A stretch of 64,000 nucleotides of DNA from Methylobacterium planeticum. GTDB lineage: Bacteria; Pseudomonadota; Alphaproteobacteria; Rhizobiales; Beijerinckiaceae. The position numbers and the translations under genes are program-made. The notes beneath the pieces were generated by a model, which worked only from the letters and a program-made list of their open reading frames with translations, did not search any database and was not told where the DNA came from. This document shows positions 52,566-60,627 of this stretch, piece by piece. The DNA is taken from positions 1 through 64,000 of the forward strand of contig NZ_VZZJ01000027.1 of the NCBI RefSeq assembly GCF_008806345.1. Reading direction: 5' to 3'. The first letter of the stretch is position 1; each line of letters begins with the position of its first letter.

Positions 52566-53861
52566 GTGACCCCCTTGCCCGAGACCATGCCGCCCGAACC
52601 CGTGGCATCCGCGCCGCCCGCCCCGGCCGCCCGCCCCGGGCCCCGGTTCGAGGTCGCGGTGGTGGGGGCCGGCGCGGCCGGGCTCGCCGCCGCCCTGGCC
52701 CTGGCGCGCGAGGGCGTCGCCACGGCGCTGATCGGGCGGCACGCCCCCGTGGCGGACGGGCGCACGGTGGCGCTCCTCGACGGCTCGGTGCGCTTCCTCG
52801 ACGCCCTCGGGGCCTGGCCGGCGCTGCGCCCGCACGCGGCGCCCCTGGCCGAGCTCCACATCATCGACGACACCGGCAGCCTGTTCCGGCCGCCCCCGGC
52901 CCGGTTCCGGGCCGGCGAGATCGGCCTCGACGCCTTCGGGTGGAACCTCGAGAGCGCCCGCCTCGTGACGGGCCTGCGCGACCGGGCCCGCGCCGCGCCG
53001 GGCCTGACCCTGTTCGAGAGCGACGCGGCGGGCTGCCTCCGGGGCGAGGCCGCCGCCGACCTGACCCTGGAGGACGGCCGCGCCGTCTCGGCCCGGCTCG
53101 TGGTCGGGGCCGATGGCGGGCGCTCGCCCCTGCGGGCGGCCTCGGGCCTCAAGGTGCGGGACTGGTCCTACCCCCAGGCCGCCCTCACCACGCTGCTGGC
53201 CCACGCGCTGCCGCACCGGGACGTCTCGACCGAGTTCCACACCCGCCAGGGGCCCTTCACCCTGGTGCCGCTGCCCGGCGGCCACCGCTCCAGCCTGGTC
53301 TGGGTCGCCGCCGAGGGCACGGCCCGGCACCTCTCCGGCCTGCCCGATGCCGGGCTCGCGGCCGCCATCGAGGACCAGGCCCAGCGCCTGCTCGGCGCCC
53401 TGCGGATCGACGGCCCCCGCGGCCTCGTGCCGATGCGCGGCCTCGCGGTGGAGAGCCCGGTGGCGCACCGCCTCGTGCTGATCGGCGAGGCCGCCCACGT
53501 CTTCCCGCCGATCGGCGCGCAGGGGCTGAATCTCGGCCTGCGCGACGCCGCGGCGCTCCGCGACGCCGTGCTGGCGGCGCTGCGCGACCGCCGCGACCCG
53601 GGGGGCCGGGCCGCCCTCGACGGGCTCGGCCGCCGCCGCCGCCGCGACGCGGGCCTGCGCACCGGGGCGGTCGACGCCCTCAACCGCAGCCTGCTGACCG
53701 AATTGCTGCCGGTGGACGCCCTGCGGGGCCTCGGGCTCCTCGCCATGACGACGATCGGCCCCCTGCGCCGCCTCGTGATGCGCGAGGGCGTGCTGCCGCG
53801 CCTCGGCGCCCCGGAGCTGATGCGGGCGAAGGGGGCGAAGGGGGCGCGGCGGCGGATCTAG
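52566..53861 (+). CDS. Ubiquinone-biosynthesis-type FAD hydroxylase (UbiH/COQ6 family)
   Basis: A 431-residue flavin monooxygenase of the UbiH/UbiF/UbiL family, which hydroxylates the ubiquinone ring. FAD-binding [20 protein letters not shown] at the N-terminus, the middle motif LVVGADGGRSPLRAASG, and LIGEAAHVFPPIGAQGLNLG, the conserved GD/GE-type motif. Which ring position it oxidises is not determinable; alphaproteobacterial members often act on more than one. A Pro-rich N-terminal tail of about 25 residues precedes the conserved part, and the start could be GTG 52566 or ATG 52587. Confidence 0.87.
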   Translation: MTPLPETMPPEPVASAPPAPAARPGPRFEVAVVGAGAAGLAAALALAREGVATALIGRHAPVADGRTVALLDGSVRFLDALGAWPALRPHAAPLAELHIIDDTGSLFRPPPARFRAGEIGLDAFGWNLESARLVTGLRDRARAAPGLTLFESDAAGCLRGEAAADLTLEDGRAVSARLVVGADGGRSPLRAASGLKVRDWSYPQAALTTLLAHALPHRDVSTEFHTRQGPFTLVPLPGGHRSSLVWVAAEGTARHLSGLPDAGLAAAIEDQAQRLLGALRIDGPRGLVPMRGLAVESPVAHRLVLIGEAAHVFPPIGAQGLNLGLRDAAALRDAVLAALRDRRDPGGRAALDGLGRRRRRDAGLRTGAVDALNRSLLTELLPVDALRGLGLLAMTTIGPLRRLVMREGVLPRLGAPELMRAKGAKGARRRI

Positions 53862-53878
53862 GGGTCCGGCGCGGCGCC

Positions 53879-55276
53879 TCAGCGCCCGGCCATCTCCCGG
53901 GTCGCCGGCTGCGCCCGGGGCGCGGCCCCGGCCCGGGGCGTGGCCCCGGCGCGGGGGGCGGCTTCGGCACGCGGTGCCGACGGGGCGTCGGCGATCGCCC
54001 CCGTCGCCAGGGCCGCGTCGGCGCCCGCGCCGGACTGGCCCGCCAGGGTGCCCTCCGGCGTCAGCCCCGCGAAGGCCGTGCCGTCGCGGCCGAGGCGCTC
54101 GCCGTGGGCGAACAGCGCCTGCATGTACTTCTGGTCGAAGGGCGTCGCGGTGGTCTGGCCGAAGCGCCCGTCGATCTCGGCCACCTGCAGGTCGAGGCCG
54201 GTGCGCCGGGCGAAGCCGCCGGCGAGGGCGAGGCTCGCCTTGGTCTGCGCCTTGATGGCCGCCGAGAGGGCCCGCCCGAGCACGCTGAGCGTGGTGCGGG
54301 TCGCCATCTGGAAGTCGGGGCTGAGCTTGTTGTTGATCACGAGGTAGATCGTGCTGGCCGGGATCCGCACGCGGGCCTCGCCGGTGAGGGCCGGGCTCGG
54401 CGCGAGGTAGAACTGCCCCGTGGTGCCCCCGTCCGCGTGCATCTCCTGGAACGCCTTGCCGCCGGGGCTCACCGCGTCGACCATCACGGGGGGGAATACG
54501 CCGGGCACCGCCGAGGAGGCCAGCACGATGGCGCGGAACAGCGCGAGCGCCTTGGGGCCGCCGACGGTCGCGATCGCCCCCATGTCCCAGAGCACCGGGC
54601 GCTCGGCATCGACCTCGGTGGTCGCCACCAGGAGGCGCCGGCCCTTGGCGTGCTCGGCCGCCACCGCCTTGAGGAGGGCGGGCGACACCGCCCGGTCGAT
54701 CCGGCGCTTCAGGGGCCAGGTGTCGGTGAGCGCCTCGCTGGTGCCGCCGAACTCGAACACGTCGGCTGCCGAGATGGTGGTGTAGGCGTCCTTCAGGACG
54801 GCGTCCTCGCGGGTGCCCACGAAGGCGAAGGGGGCGATCAGCGCCCCCGTGCTGACCCCCGTGATCACGCCGAATTCGGGCCGGGTGCCGGCCTCGCTCC
54901 AGCCGCTGAGGAGGCCCGCCGCGAAGGCGCCGTTCTCGCCGCCCCCCGAGAGGACGAGCCAGGGCTGCGCGGCCGCGGCGGCGCCGTCGATCAGGGCCTG
55001 GAAGGCCTGGGCGTCGTCCCCCGCGATGCGCAGCGCGCCGCGCAGGCCCTCGGGCCGGGCGGCGCTCCATTCGCCCGCCGTGAAGGCGACGCGCCCGCCG
55101 GGACCGGTGCTCGAATGCGCGCCGGAGGGGGGGGCCGGCATCGCGCCGGCGCTCGGGCCCGACGCCGCCGCGGATCTGGCGCGGTCGGGGCCCGCGACGC
55201 TCGCCTGCGGCGTGCCGGCGGCGAGCGTCAGCACGGCAGCGCACAGGAGGATGTGCGGCTTGGTCAGTCCGGACAT
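53879..55276 (-). CDS. Secreted patatin-like phospholipase
   Basis: A 465-residue lipid acyl hydrolase. A signal peptide (KPHILLCAAVLTLAAG) is followed by a disordered region, then the patatin domain: oxyanion loop SGGGENG (110-116), nucleophile elbow TGVSTG (139-144), and the catalytic Asp in HADGGTTG. It has the Ser-Asp dyad expected for phospholipase A activity. The C-terminus is a low-complexity tail with PRAGA/PRAEA repeats. It should act in the periplasm or outer membrane. ATG 55276 gives the signal peptide directly. Confidence 0.88.
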   Translation of the reverse strand: MSGLTKPHILLCAAVLTLAAGTPQASVAGPDRARSAAASGPSAGAMPAPPSGAHSSTGPGGRVAFTAGEWSAARPEGLRGALRIAGDDAQAFQALIDGAAAAAQPWLVLSGGGENGAFAAGLLSGWSEAGTRPEFGVITGVSTGALIAPFAFVGTREDAVLKDAYTTISAADVFEFGGTSEALTDTWPLKRRIDRAVSPALLKAVAAEHAKGRRLLVATTEVDAERPVLWDMGAIATVGGPKALALFRAIVLASSAVPGVFPPVMVDAVSPGGKAFQEMHADGGTTGQFYLAPSPALTGEARVRIPASTIYLVINNKLSPDFQMATRTTLSVLGRALSAAIKAQTKASLALAGGFARRTGLDLQVAEIDGRFGQTTATPFDQKYMQALFAHGERLGRDGTAFAGLTPEGTLAGQSGAGADAALATGAIADAPSAPRAEAAPRAGATPRAGAAPRAQPATREMAGR

Positions 55277-55556
55277 GGCCTTGGTCCCTGGTCGAGTTAC
55301 CCGCCTTCGTTGGAAAAAACTCAAGCTCTCCGGCCCAGTTCCAGCCGCGGGACCTTGACCGTGCGGTCCCGGGTGGGCGGCGTGCGGCGGCGCACGCGGG
55401 GCCGGCGGGCGCGCCCCGGCCGATCGAGGCTTTGCGTCGGGGGCGGCCTTGCACTAGGCGAGAGCCTCGCGGCCCGTCGACGGCCGCCAAGATTCGACCC
55501 GGACAAGAAGACCAGACCCGGACGAGACCCCGATCCCCGAGGAGCCCGAGACGCCG

Positions 55557-56603
55557 ATGAAACTGCCGCGCCGCTTCTTCCAGCCCCTCGCCACCGGCGC
55601 GCCGGCCCCGTTCCGGGACCTGCCGGTGCAGCTCGAGCGCATGATCCACTTCGTGCCGCCCCACAACGACAAGGTCCGGGCGCGCGTGCCGGAGCTCGCC
55701 AGGACCGTCGACGTGGTGCTGGGCAACCTCGAGGACGCGGTGCCGGCCGACCAGAAGGAGGCGGCCCGCAAGGGCTTCGTCGCCATGGCCCGCGACACCG
55801 ATTTCGCGGCCTCGGGCACCGGCCTCTGGACCCGCATCAACGCCCTCAACTCGCCCTGGATTCTCGACGACCTGTTCGAGATCGTCGCCGAGGTCGGCGA
55901 CAAGCTCGACGTCGTGATGGTGCCCAAGGTCGAGGGCCCCTGGGACATCCACTACATCGACCAGCTGCTGGCCCAGCTCGAGGCGCGCCACGGGGTCGCG
56001 AAGCCGATCCTCGTCCACGCGATCCTGGAGACCGCCGAGGGCGTGGCCAACGTCGACGCCATCGCGTGCGCCTCGCCGCGCATGCACGGGATGAGCCTCG
56101 GCCCGGCCGACCTCGCGGCCTCGCGCGGCATGAAGACCACCCGGGTCGGCGGCGGCCACCCGGATTACCGGGTGCTCTCCGACCCGGCCGGCGACGCCCC
56201 GCGGGCGGCCGCCCAGCAGGACCTCTGGCACTACACCATCGGGCGGATGGTCGATGCCTGCATGGCGAGCGGCATCAAGGCCTTCTACGGCCCCTTCGGC
56301 GACTTCTCGGATTCGGACGCCTGCGAGGCCCAGTTCCGCAACGCCTTCCTGATGGGCTGCGCCGGGGCCTGGACCCTGCATCCGAGCCAGGTCGCGATCG
56401 CCAAGCGGGTCTTCGCCCCGGACCCGGCCGAGGTCGCCTTCGCGGTGCGCATCGTCGAGGCCATGCCGGACGGCACCGGGGCGGTGATGCTCGACGGCAA
56501 GATGCAGGACGACGCCACCTGGAAGCAGGCCAAGGTCATCGTCGATCTCGCCAGGCTCGTGGCCCAGAAGGACCCCGACCTCGCCAAGGCCTACAACCTC
56601 TGA
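55557..56603 (+). CDS. CitE/HpcH-type CoA lyase
   Basis: A 348-residue TIM-barrel enzyme of the HpcH/HpaI aldolase-citrate lyase beta family. Seen: [40 protein letters not shown] (metal-binding Glu), [52 protein letters not shown] and [20 protein letters not shown], with [15 protein letters not shown] near the end. It resembles malyl-CoA/beta-methylmalyl-CoA lyases and the related malyl-CoA thioesterase group of methylotrophs and phototrophs, but I cannot tell which reaction it performs and give no name. A partial duplication of its last codons follows the stop. Confidence 0.8.
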   Translation: MKLPRRFFQPLATGAPAPFRDLPVQLERMIHFVPPHNDKVRARVPELARTVDVVLGNLEDAVPADQKEAARKGFVAMARDTDFAASGTGLWTRINALNSPWILDDLFEIVAEVGDKLDVVMVPKVEGPWDIHYIDQLLAQLEARHGVAKPILVHAILETAEGVANVDAIACASPRMHGMSLGPADLAASRGMKTTRVGGGHPDYRVLSDPAGDAPRAAAQQDLWHYTIGRMVDACMASGIKAFYGPFGDFSDSDACEAQFRNAFLMGCAGAWTLHPSQVAIAKRVFAPDPAEVAFAVRIVEAMPDGTGAVMLDGKMQDDATWKQAKVIVDLARLVAQKDPDLAKAYNL

Positions 56604-56754
56604 ATGATCGACAACCTCTGAGATCTGCGACCTCCGAGATCTGAATTCATCCGGGATGGGCCCCGCCCTAGCCTGTCGCCCGAAGCGTATCCGATCGAGC
56701 CCCGCGCCGCGTCGAGCGATGACAAGGCGCGGGCGCGGGCCTATCTAGACGATC

Positions 56755-57093
56755 ATGACCGACCAGAGGATGAAAACCGCGAGATTCGGGCTCGGCGCCG
56801 TGGTGCGCCATCGGATCTACCCGTTCCGGGGCATCGTGTTCGACGTGGACCCGGTCTTCGACAACACCGAGGAATGGTGGCTCGCGATCCCCGAGGAGAT
56901 GCGGCCCCGCAAGGACCAGCCCTTCTACCACCTGCTCGCCGAGAACGCCGAGAGCGAGTACGTCGCCTACGTCTCCGAGCAGAACCTCGTGCCCGACACC
57001 TCCGGCGAGGCGCTGCGCCATGCCGGCATCGCCGAGGTCTTCGTGCAGGACGCGAGCGGCACCTACCGGGTCCGCGACCGCCACGCGAACTGA
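56755..57093 (+). CDS. hspQ: Heat shock protein HspQ
   Basis: A 112-residue protein of the HspQ/YccV family: RFGLGAVVRHRIYPFRGIVF, DVDPVFDNTEEWW, KDQPFYHLLAENAESEYVAY and VSEQNLVPDTSGEALRH. In E. coli HspQ is a specificity-enhancing factor for Lon and helps DnaA turnover. Length is usual. The ATG at 56755 gives the family N-terminus. A hairpin follows the gene. Confidence 0.93.
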   Translation: MTDQRMKTARFGLGAVVRHRIYPFRGIVFDVDPVFDNTEEWWLAIPEEMRPRKDQPFYHLLAENAESEYVAYVSEQNLVPDTSGEALRHAGIAEVFVQDASGTYRVRDRHAN

Positions 57094-57163
57094 GATCCGG
57101 GCCCTTCGCGCCTCGGGCCCTCCGCGACTCGGGCCCTCCGCGCCTGAGGCGCGCGGGCCTTCA

Positions 57164-57196
57164 GGCCACGAACAGGCCATGAACAGGCCGCGAACG
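57164..57196. repeat. 11-bp tandem repeat, three copies
   Basis: GGCCACGAACA and variants (GGCCATGAACA, GGCCGCGAACG) at 57164, 57175 and 57186. A 16-bp repetition of GGGCCC-CGCG-C (57099, 57115, 57131) precedes it. Both are after hspQ. Confidence 0.88.
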
Positions 57197-57198
57197 CA

Positions 57199-57227
57199 GA
57201 GGGCCGGGCATCGATGGCCCGGCCCTC
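57199..57227. terminator. Bidirectional terminator hairpin hspQ/ialB
   Basis: A perfect 11-bp stem GAGGGCCGGGC (57199-57209) with GCCCGGCCCTC (57217-57227) and a 7-base loop, between convergent genes. No T-run on either side. Confidence 0.7.
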
Positions 57228-57253
57228 GCCGCTTCGGTTCCGGACTCGGCCGA

Positions 57254-58054
57254 TCAGGGCTTCGGGGCGGCCGTCGCGGCCGCGCCGCCCTTCTCGGATT
57301 CGAGCTTCTTGCGCATGTCCTCGCTGCGCTTCTCGAGCTCGGCCTGGAGCTTCTTCTGCTGCTCCTCGAGCACCTTCGGGTCCATGGCCGGGCCGTCGAA
57401 GGCCTTGCCGAAGCCGACCAGCGGCACCGCGAAGGTGACCTCGCGCTGGGTCTGGTTCTGGACCGAGACGTTGAGGGTGGTGCCCTTCTTCATCGCCGCG
57501 ACGATGTCGGCCCCGAGGCCGCCGGCCTCGGCGAAGCAGCCGTTCGGGAAGCAGACGGCGAACTTGCCGGTGGTGGGCTGCTGGCCGTCGACGGTGAAGC
57601 GGATGCCGGGCTGCAGCAGCAGGCCGAGGGGCAGCAGGTAGCGCACCACGCGCACCTCCTGCTTGGTCTGCGGGTTCTTCATCTCGTAGACGGCGACCGC
57701 CAGGACCGGCTGGCCCTGGTCGGAGACGAAGTCGCGGGTGGTGTAGCAGATGTCGGTGCCCGAGCCGCCGTCCTTGCCGCAGACCTTGGTCCAGTCGGCC
57801 TGGCTCGGCTCGGACTTGACGTTGATGGTCTGCGGGCCGGTCTGCTGGGGCTGTTGCGCGGCGGGGGTCGTCGGCGCGGGCGCCGCGGGGGCGGGCGCGG
57901 CCGGGGCGGCGGGCTTGGCCTTCTGCTGGGCCAGGGCCGGCCCGGCCAGCAGGCTGCCGGCGAGGGCCAGGCTGCCGGCGAAGGCCAGGCTGCCTGCGAG
58001 GGTGCGGAGCGCGGCGGAGCGCGGCGGGTGCGCCTGACGGTTGGCGAAGAACAT
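57254..58054 (-). CDS. Invasion-associated locus B (IalB) family protein
   Basis: A 266-residue exported protein of the IalB family (PF06776). Signal peptide region contains LAGSLAFAGSLALAGSLLAG, itself a coding repeat; an Ala/Pro/Gln-rich linker follows. The domain has WTKVCGKDGGSGTDICYTTR (the family cysteine pair), LLPLGLLLQPGIRFTVDGQQ and FAVCFPNGCFAEAGGLGADI. The C-terminus is a charged helix (EEQQKKLQAELEKRSEDMRK), which may form a coiled coil. Named after a Bartonella invasion locus; in free-living bacteria its role is unknown. Confidence 0.9.
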   Translation of the reverse strand: MFFANRQAHPPRSAALRTLAGSLAFAGSLALAGSLLAGPALAQQKAKPAAPAAPAPAAPAPTTPAAQQPQQTGPQTINVKSEPSQADWTKVCGKDGGSGTDICYTTRDFVSDQGQPVLAVAVYEMKNPQTKQEVRVVRYLLPLGLLLQPGIRFTVDGQQPTTGKFAVCFPNGCFAEAGGLGADIVAAMKKGTTLNVSVQNQTQREVTFAVPLVGFGKAFDGPAMDPKVLEEQQKKLQAELEKRSEDMRKKLESEKGGAAATAAPKP

Positions 58055-58503
58055 CGGCTTCTGACCCCTTGGAAGTCTCGGGAATACGAAAAACGTGACG
58101 CGGCTCGAGACGCGCACTGCCGCCGTGGCAGGACCGTCGGCCGGCTCATGCGGAGGCTTCGACTCTCGCCCCGCACGCGCCCTGCCCAGCGCGGCGCCTC
58201 TCGACTCCGCTCGAACGACCGGGCGGCCTGCTTTCCCCCCGAATGAGGCGAAGACATGACACCGCTGCGGTTCAGGCTCCTGAGCGAGCCACGCCCTGAC
58301 GCAAGATCGCGCCCGGCGCAAGCCCGGAGATGGCGCGGAGCGCGCATCCGCCCGCGCGGGACCGGCCGGCGCGGCGGCGGCCCGCTGGCGGCTTCGTGAC
58401 CGGGCGGGCCCGGTAAAACCCGGGGCGGCGCCCCGTCCGGGCCCGGGGGTTAGGGGGCGGTTAACCTTAAGGTCCCATCACCGGAGGGCATCGGGGGAGA
58501 CGG
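58055..58503. other. 449-bp divergent gap
   Basis: Between ialB and the degenerate ligase gene. It contains a GC-rich stem-loop around CGGGGCGGCGCCCCG (about 58420-58440) and TTAACCTTAAGG just upstream of the next gene. A 47-codon ATG frame near 58257 is Arg-rich and was not accepted as a gene. Confidence 0.5.
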
Positions 58504-59853
58504 GTGCCAGTGTCGGCCCAGGCTTCGTACAGACCTACCATCGACGTCCCGGGAGCCTCGTGCGCCTCCGCATGGCCCCCCGATGCTGTCTCGCCCGGCG
58601 CCCCGGAGCCCGGGCCGGAGGAGACGCTCCCGGACGTGCCCCTGCGGCGCACGGGGCTCTGCGCCCTCCTGGCCGCCACCGCCCTGCGCCACCCCGCCCG
58701 CATCGCCCTGGTCGACGCCGCCGACAAGGCCGCCTGGAGCGGGCGCGCGCCGATGACCTGGACCTACGGGGCCGCGGCCGAGTTCGTGGCCCGCCTCGGG
58801 CGCGGTCTGCGCGCCTGGCGCCTGCCCCCCGGCAGCCGCATCGGCCTCGCCCTGCCCGGCAGCACCGAGGCCCTCGTCGCCCACCTGGCCGTCGAGGCGG
58901 CCGGCCACGTCCCCTGCCTGCTGCCGCAGGCCTGGGACGAGGAGCAGCTCCTGGCCGGCATCCAGGCGGCGGGGATCAGCGCCGTCCTGACCCAGGCCCG
59001 GCTCGGGCCGGGCCGCCCGGCCGAGCGCCTGTGTCGCGTCGCCGCGCGCTATTTCGGCCTGCGCTACCTCGCAGCCTTCGGCCCCGACGTGCCGGACGGG
59101 GTGATCAGCCTCGACGAGATGGCCCTCGACCGGCGCTCCGCCCCGGTCACCGGCGATACCGGCGGCGGCCTCGTCAGCTTCGAGGCCGGCGACCCGGCCC
59201 GCCCGGTCCACCGCCCCGGCGACGCCCTGCTGGCGGCGGCGGCCATCCACCTCATCGCGGCCCGGGTCGGGCCCGGGGAGCGCGTCCTCAGCCTGGTGCC
59301 GCCGAGGGACCTGCGCGGCCTCGTCACCGGCCTCGGGGCGGCCCTGATCTCGGGGGCGAGCCTCGAGACCCTGCCGGTCTTCGACGGGCCGGCCTTCGCG
59401 GCGGCCCTGCGGCGGCCGGTGCCGACCCACCTCGTGGTCCCGGGCTTCCTGGAGGCGGCGCTCCTCGGCCGGCCCCTGCCCGAGATCCTGCGCACCGTCA
59501 GCTTCACCCACCGGGCGCCGCTGCGCCTCACCGGCCGGACCCTGCGCCCCGCCCCGGGCCGGGGCCTCGCGGTGATCGACGTCCTCGCCCTCGACGAGGA
59601 CGTGGTCCTGTCCTGCGCCCGCGGCGCCGGGGACCTCGCCCTCACCCTGGCGGAGCCCGGCCGGCTCGCCCTGCCCCCGGGCCTCCTCGCCCTCCGGCAC
59701 GAGCCGGACGGGCGCCTCGCCTACCGGGGGCAGGCCTGCAAGGCCGCCCCCCTGCGGCGCGGGGCCGCCCTGCCGGCGGGCGCCGACTGGCGGCCCGCCC
59801 GCTACCGGCCGAGCTTGTTTGCCGGAACCGCGACCGGGCTCACCGAGGCGTGA
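58504..59853 (+). CDS. Degenerate acyl-CoA-synthetase-like protein
   Basis: A 449-residue protein whose first half follows the N-terminal domain of AMP-forming ligases (CALLAATALRHPARIALVDA, WTYGAAAEFVARLGRGLRAW, GSRIGLALPGSTEALVAHLA, AGHVPCLLPQAWDEEQLLAG). The nucleotide-binding loop expected near residue 220 (SGTTG-PK type) is absent: the aligned stretch reads LVSFEAGDPARPVHRPGDAL, and no YGxTE or C-terminal lysine motif is present. It is also shorter than real ligases. It is probably a non-catalytic homologue retained for another function. The GTG at 58504 follows GGGGGAGA. Confidence 0.7.
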   Translation: MPVSAQASYRPTIDVPGASCASAWPPDAVSPGAPEPGPEETLPDVPLRRTGLCALLAATALRHPARIALVDAADKAAWSGRAPMTWTYGAAAEFVARLGRGLRAWRLPPGSRIGLALPGSTEALVAHLAVEAAGHVPCLLPQAWDEEQLLAGIQAAGISAVLTQARLGPGRPAERLCRVAARYFGLRYLAAFGPDVPDGVISLDEMALDRRSAPVTGDTGGGLVSFEAGDPARPVHRPGDALLAAAAIHLIAARVGPGERVLSLVPPRDLRGLVTGLGAALISGASLETLPVFDGPAFAAALRRPVPTHLVVPGFLEAALLGRPLPEILRTVSFTHRAPLRLTGRTLRPAPGRGLAVIDVLALDEDVVLSCARGAGDLALTLAEPGRLALPPGLLALRHEPDGRLAYRGQACKAAPLRRGAALPAGADWRPARYRPSLFAGTATGLTEA

Positions 59854-60178
59854 GGGCTCCCCGGGCTTTTTGCGCGACGCGGTAAAAATTTACGCATCTG
59901 CGTACGAAGGCGTCCGATGGTCGCGGCGGCCGGTCATCCCGGTCCGGGGTCCGGTTCTCGAACCTACGGTTAATATCGTTATATAACAGTTATTTAGACA
60001 TGTATCCTCAGGGAACATGTGAGGCGGCACGAGCCGCCCCGGCCCGCCGGTTCATCCCACGGTCAGGCGCGATCCCCACCTTCGCATCCGCAATCTCGCC
60101 GGCGAACCAACGGCGCCGCCGCGGGTTATGGTCAGGGTCCCTTCACAGGGGACGCGCGATGGGATAACGCTCAAGCTC
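59854..60178. promoter_or_regulatory. AT-rich promoter region before the receiver-like gene
   Basis: A 325-bp gap that is notably AT-rich between 59960 and 60015 (GGTTAATATCGTTATATAAC..., containing the palindrome GTTATATAAC at 59978-59987), then ACATGT at 59999 and 60015. It probably carries the promoter of the gene at 60179. Another AT-rich patch (GTAAAAATTTACGC) is at about 59881-59894. No gene seen. Confidence 0.5.
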
Positions 60179-60523
60179 ATGGGTGCGCTGCAACAAGTTC
60201 TTGTTGTCGACGATGGCCACCGGGCCGTCGATCATTCCCTCGCGGCGGAGCTTGCCGAGCTCGGCTACGCGAGCGTCACGGCGTCGCTCGAAGCGGCCGA
60301 GGACGTCCTCGCGGTGATCGCCCGCCCCGCCGCCATCCTGCTCCAGACCTCCAGCCGCGGCGGCTCCGCCTTCGCCCGCCGCGCGGCCGCGCTCCGCGCC
60401 CAGATGCGCGATGCCGGCATCCCGGTGATCCTCGTGGACGAGGCCACCGGCCGGCGCGCCGGGGCCCCGGTCGACCTGAAGAGCCGGATCGGCCCCTACG
60501 TGCTGAACGAGCCCGACCTCTAG
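60179..60523 (+). CDS. Receiver-like protein lacking the phospho-aspartate
   Basis: A 114-residue protein resembling a response-regulator receiver: first strand LVVDDGHRAVDHSLAAELAE with the acidic pair, GYASVTASLEAAEDVLAVI, then ARPAAILLQTSSRGGSAFA where a phospho-Asp (LLDxxMP) would be expected, and IPVILVDEATGRR near the conserved Lys strand. The phospho-acceptor position reads Gln/Thr, so it is probably a pseudo-receiver. No output domain. Convergent with mfd. Start ATG 60179 fits the receiver N-terminus. Confidence 0.55.
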   Translation: MGALQQVLVVDDGHRAVDHSLAAELAELGYASVTASLEAAEDVLAVIARPAAILLQTSSRGGSAFARRAAALRAQMRDAGIPVILVDEATGRRAGAPVDLKSRIGPYVLNEPDL

Positions 60524-60627
60524 GGCCTCGCGCGAGGATCCGGCCGCAAGGGCCTGATCCGGCCCGCCGATCCCTCCCTGGCGATCGAGCCTCGCGGCTG
60601 CCCCGGAGCAGGCGCCGGTCAGCCCCG

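Noticed and set aside
51882-56644. Open frames of about 1,500 codons on both strands across the UbiH-patatin-lyase region
   Set aside because: They overlap well-supported genes in other frames, and their translations are Arg/Gly/Pro-rich with no domain. Long stop-free frames are expected in DNA this GC-rich.
58257-58400. A 47-codon ATG frame between ialB and the ligase homologue
   Set aside because: The translation is dominated by Arg, Gly and Ala with no recognisable feature, and the upstream purine stretch is weak.
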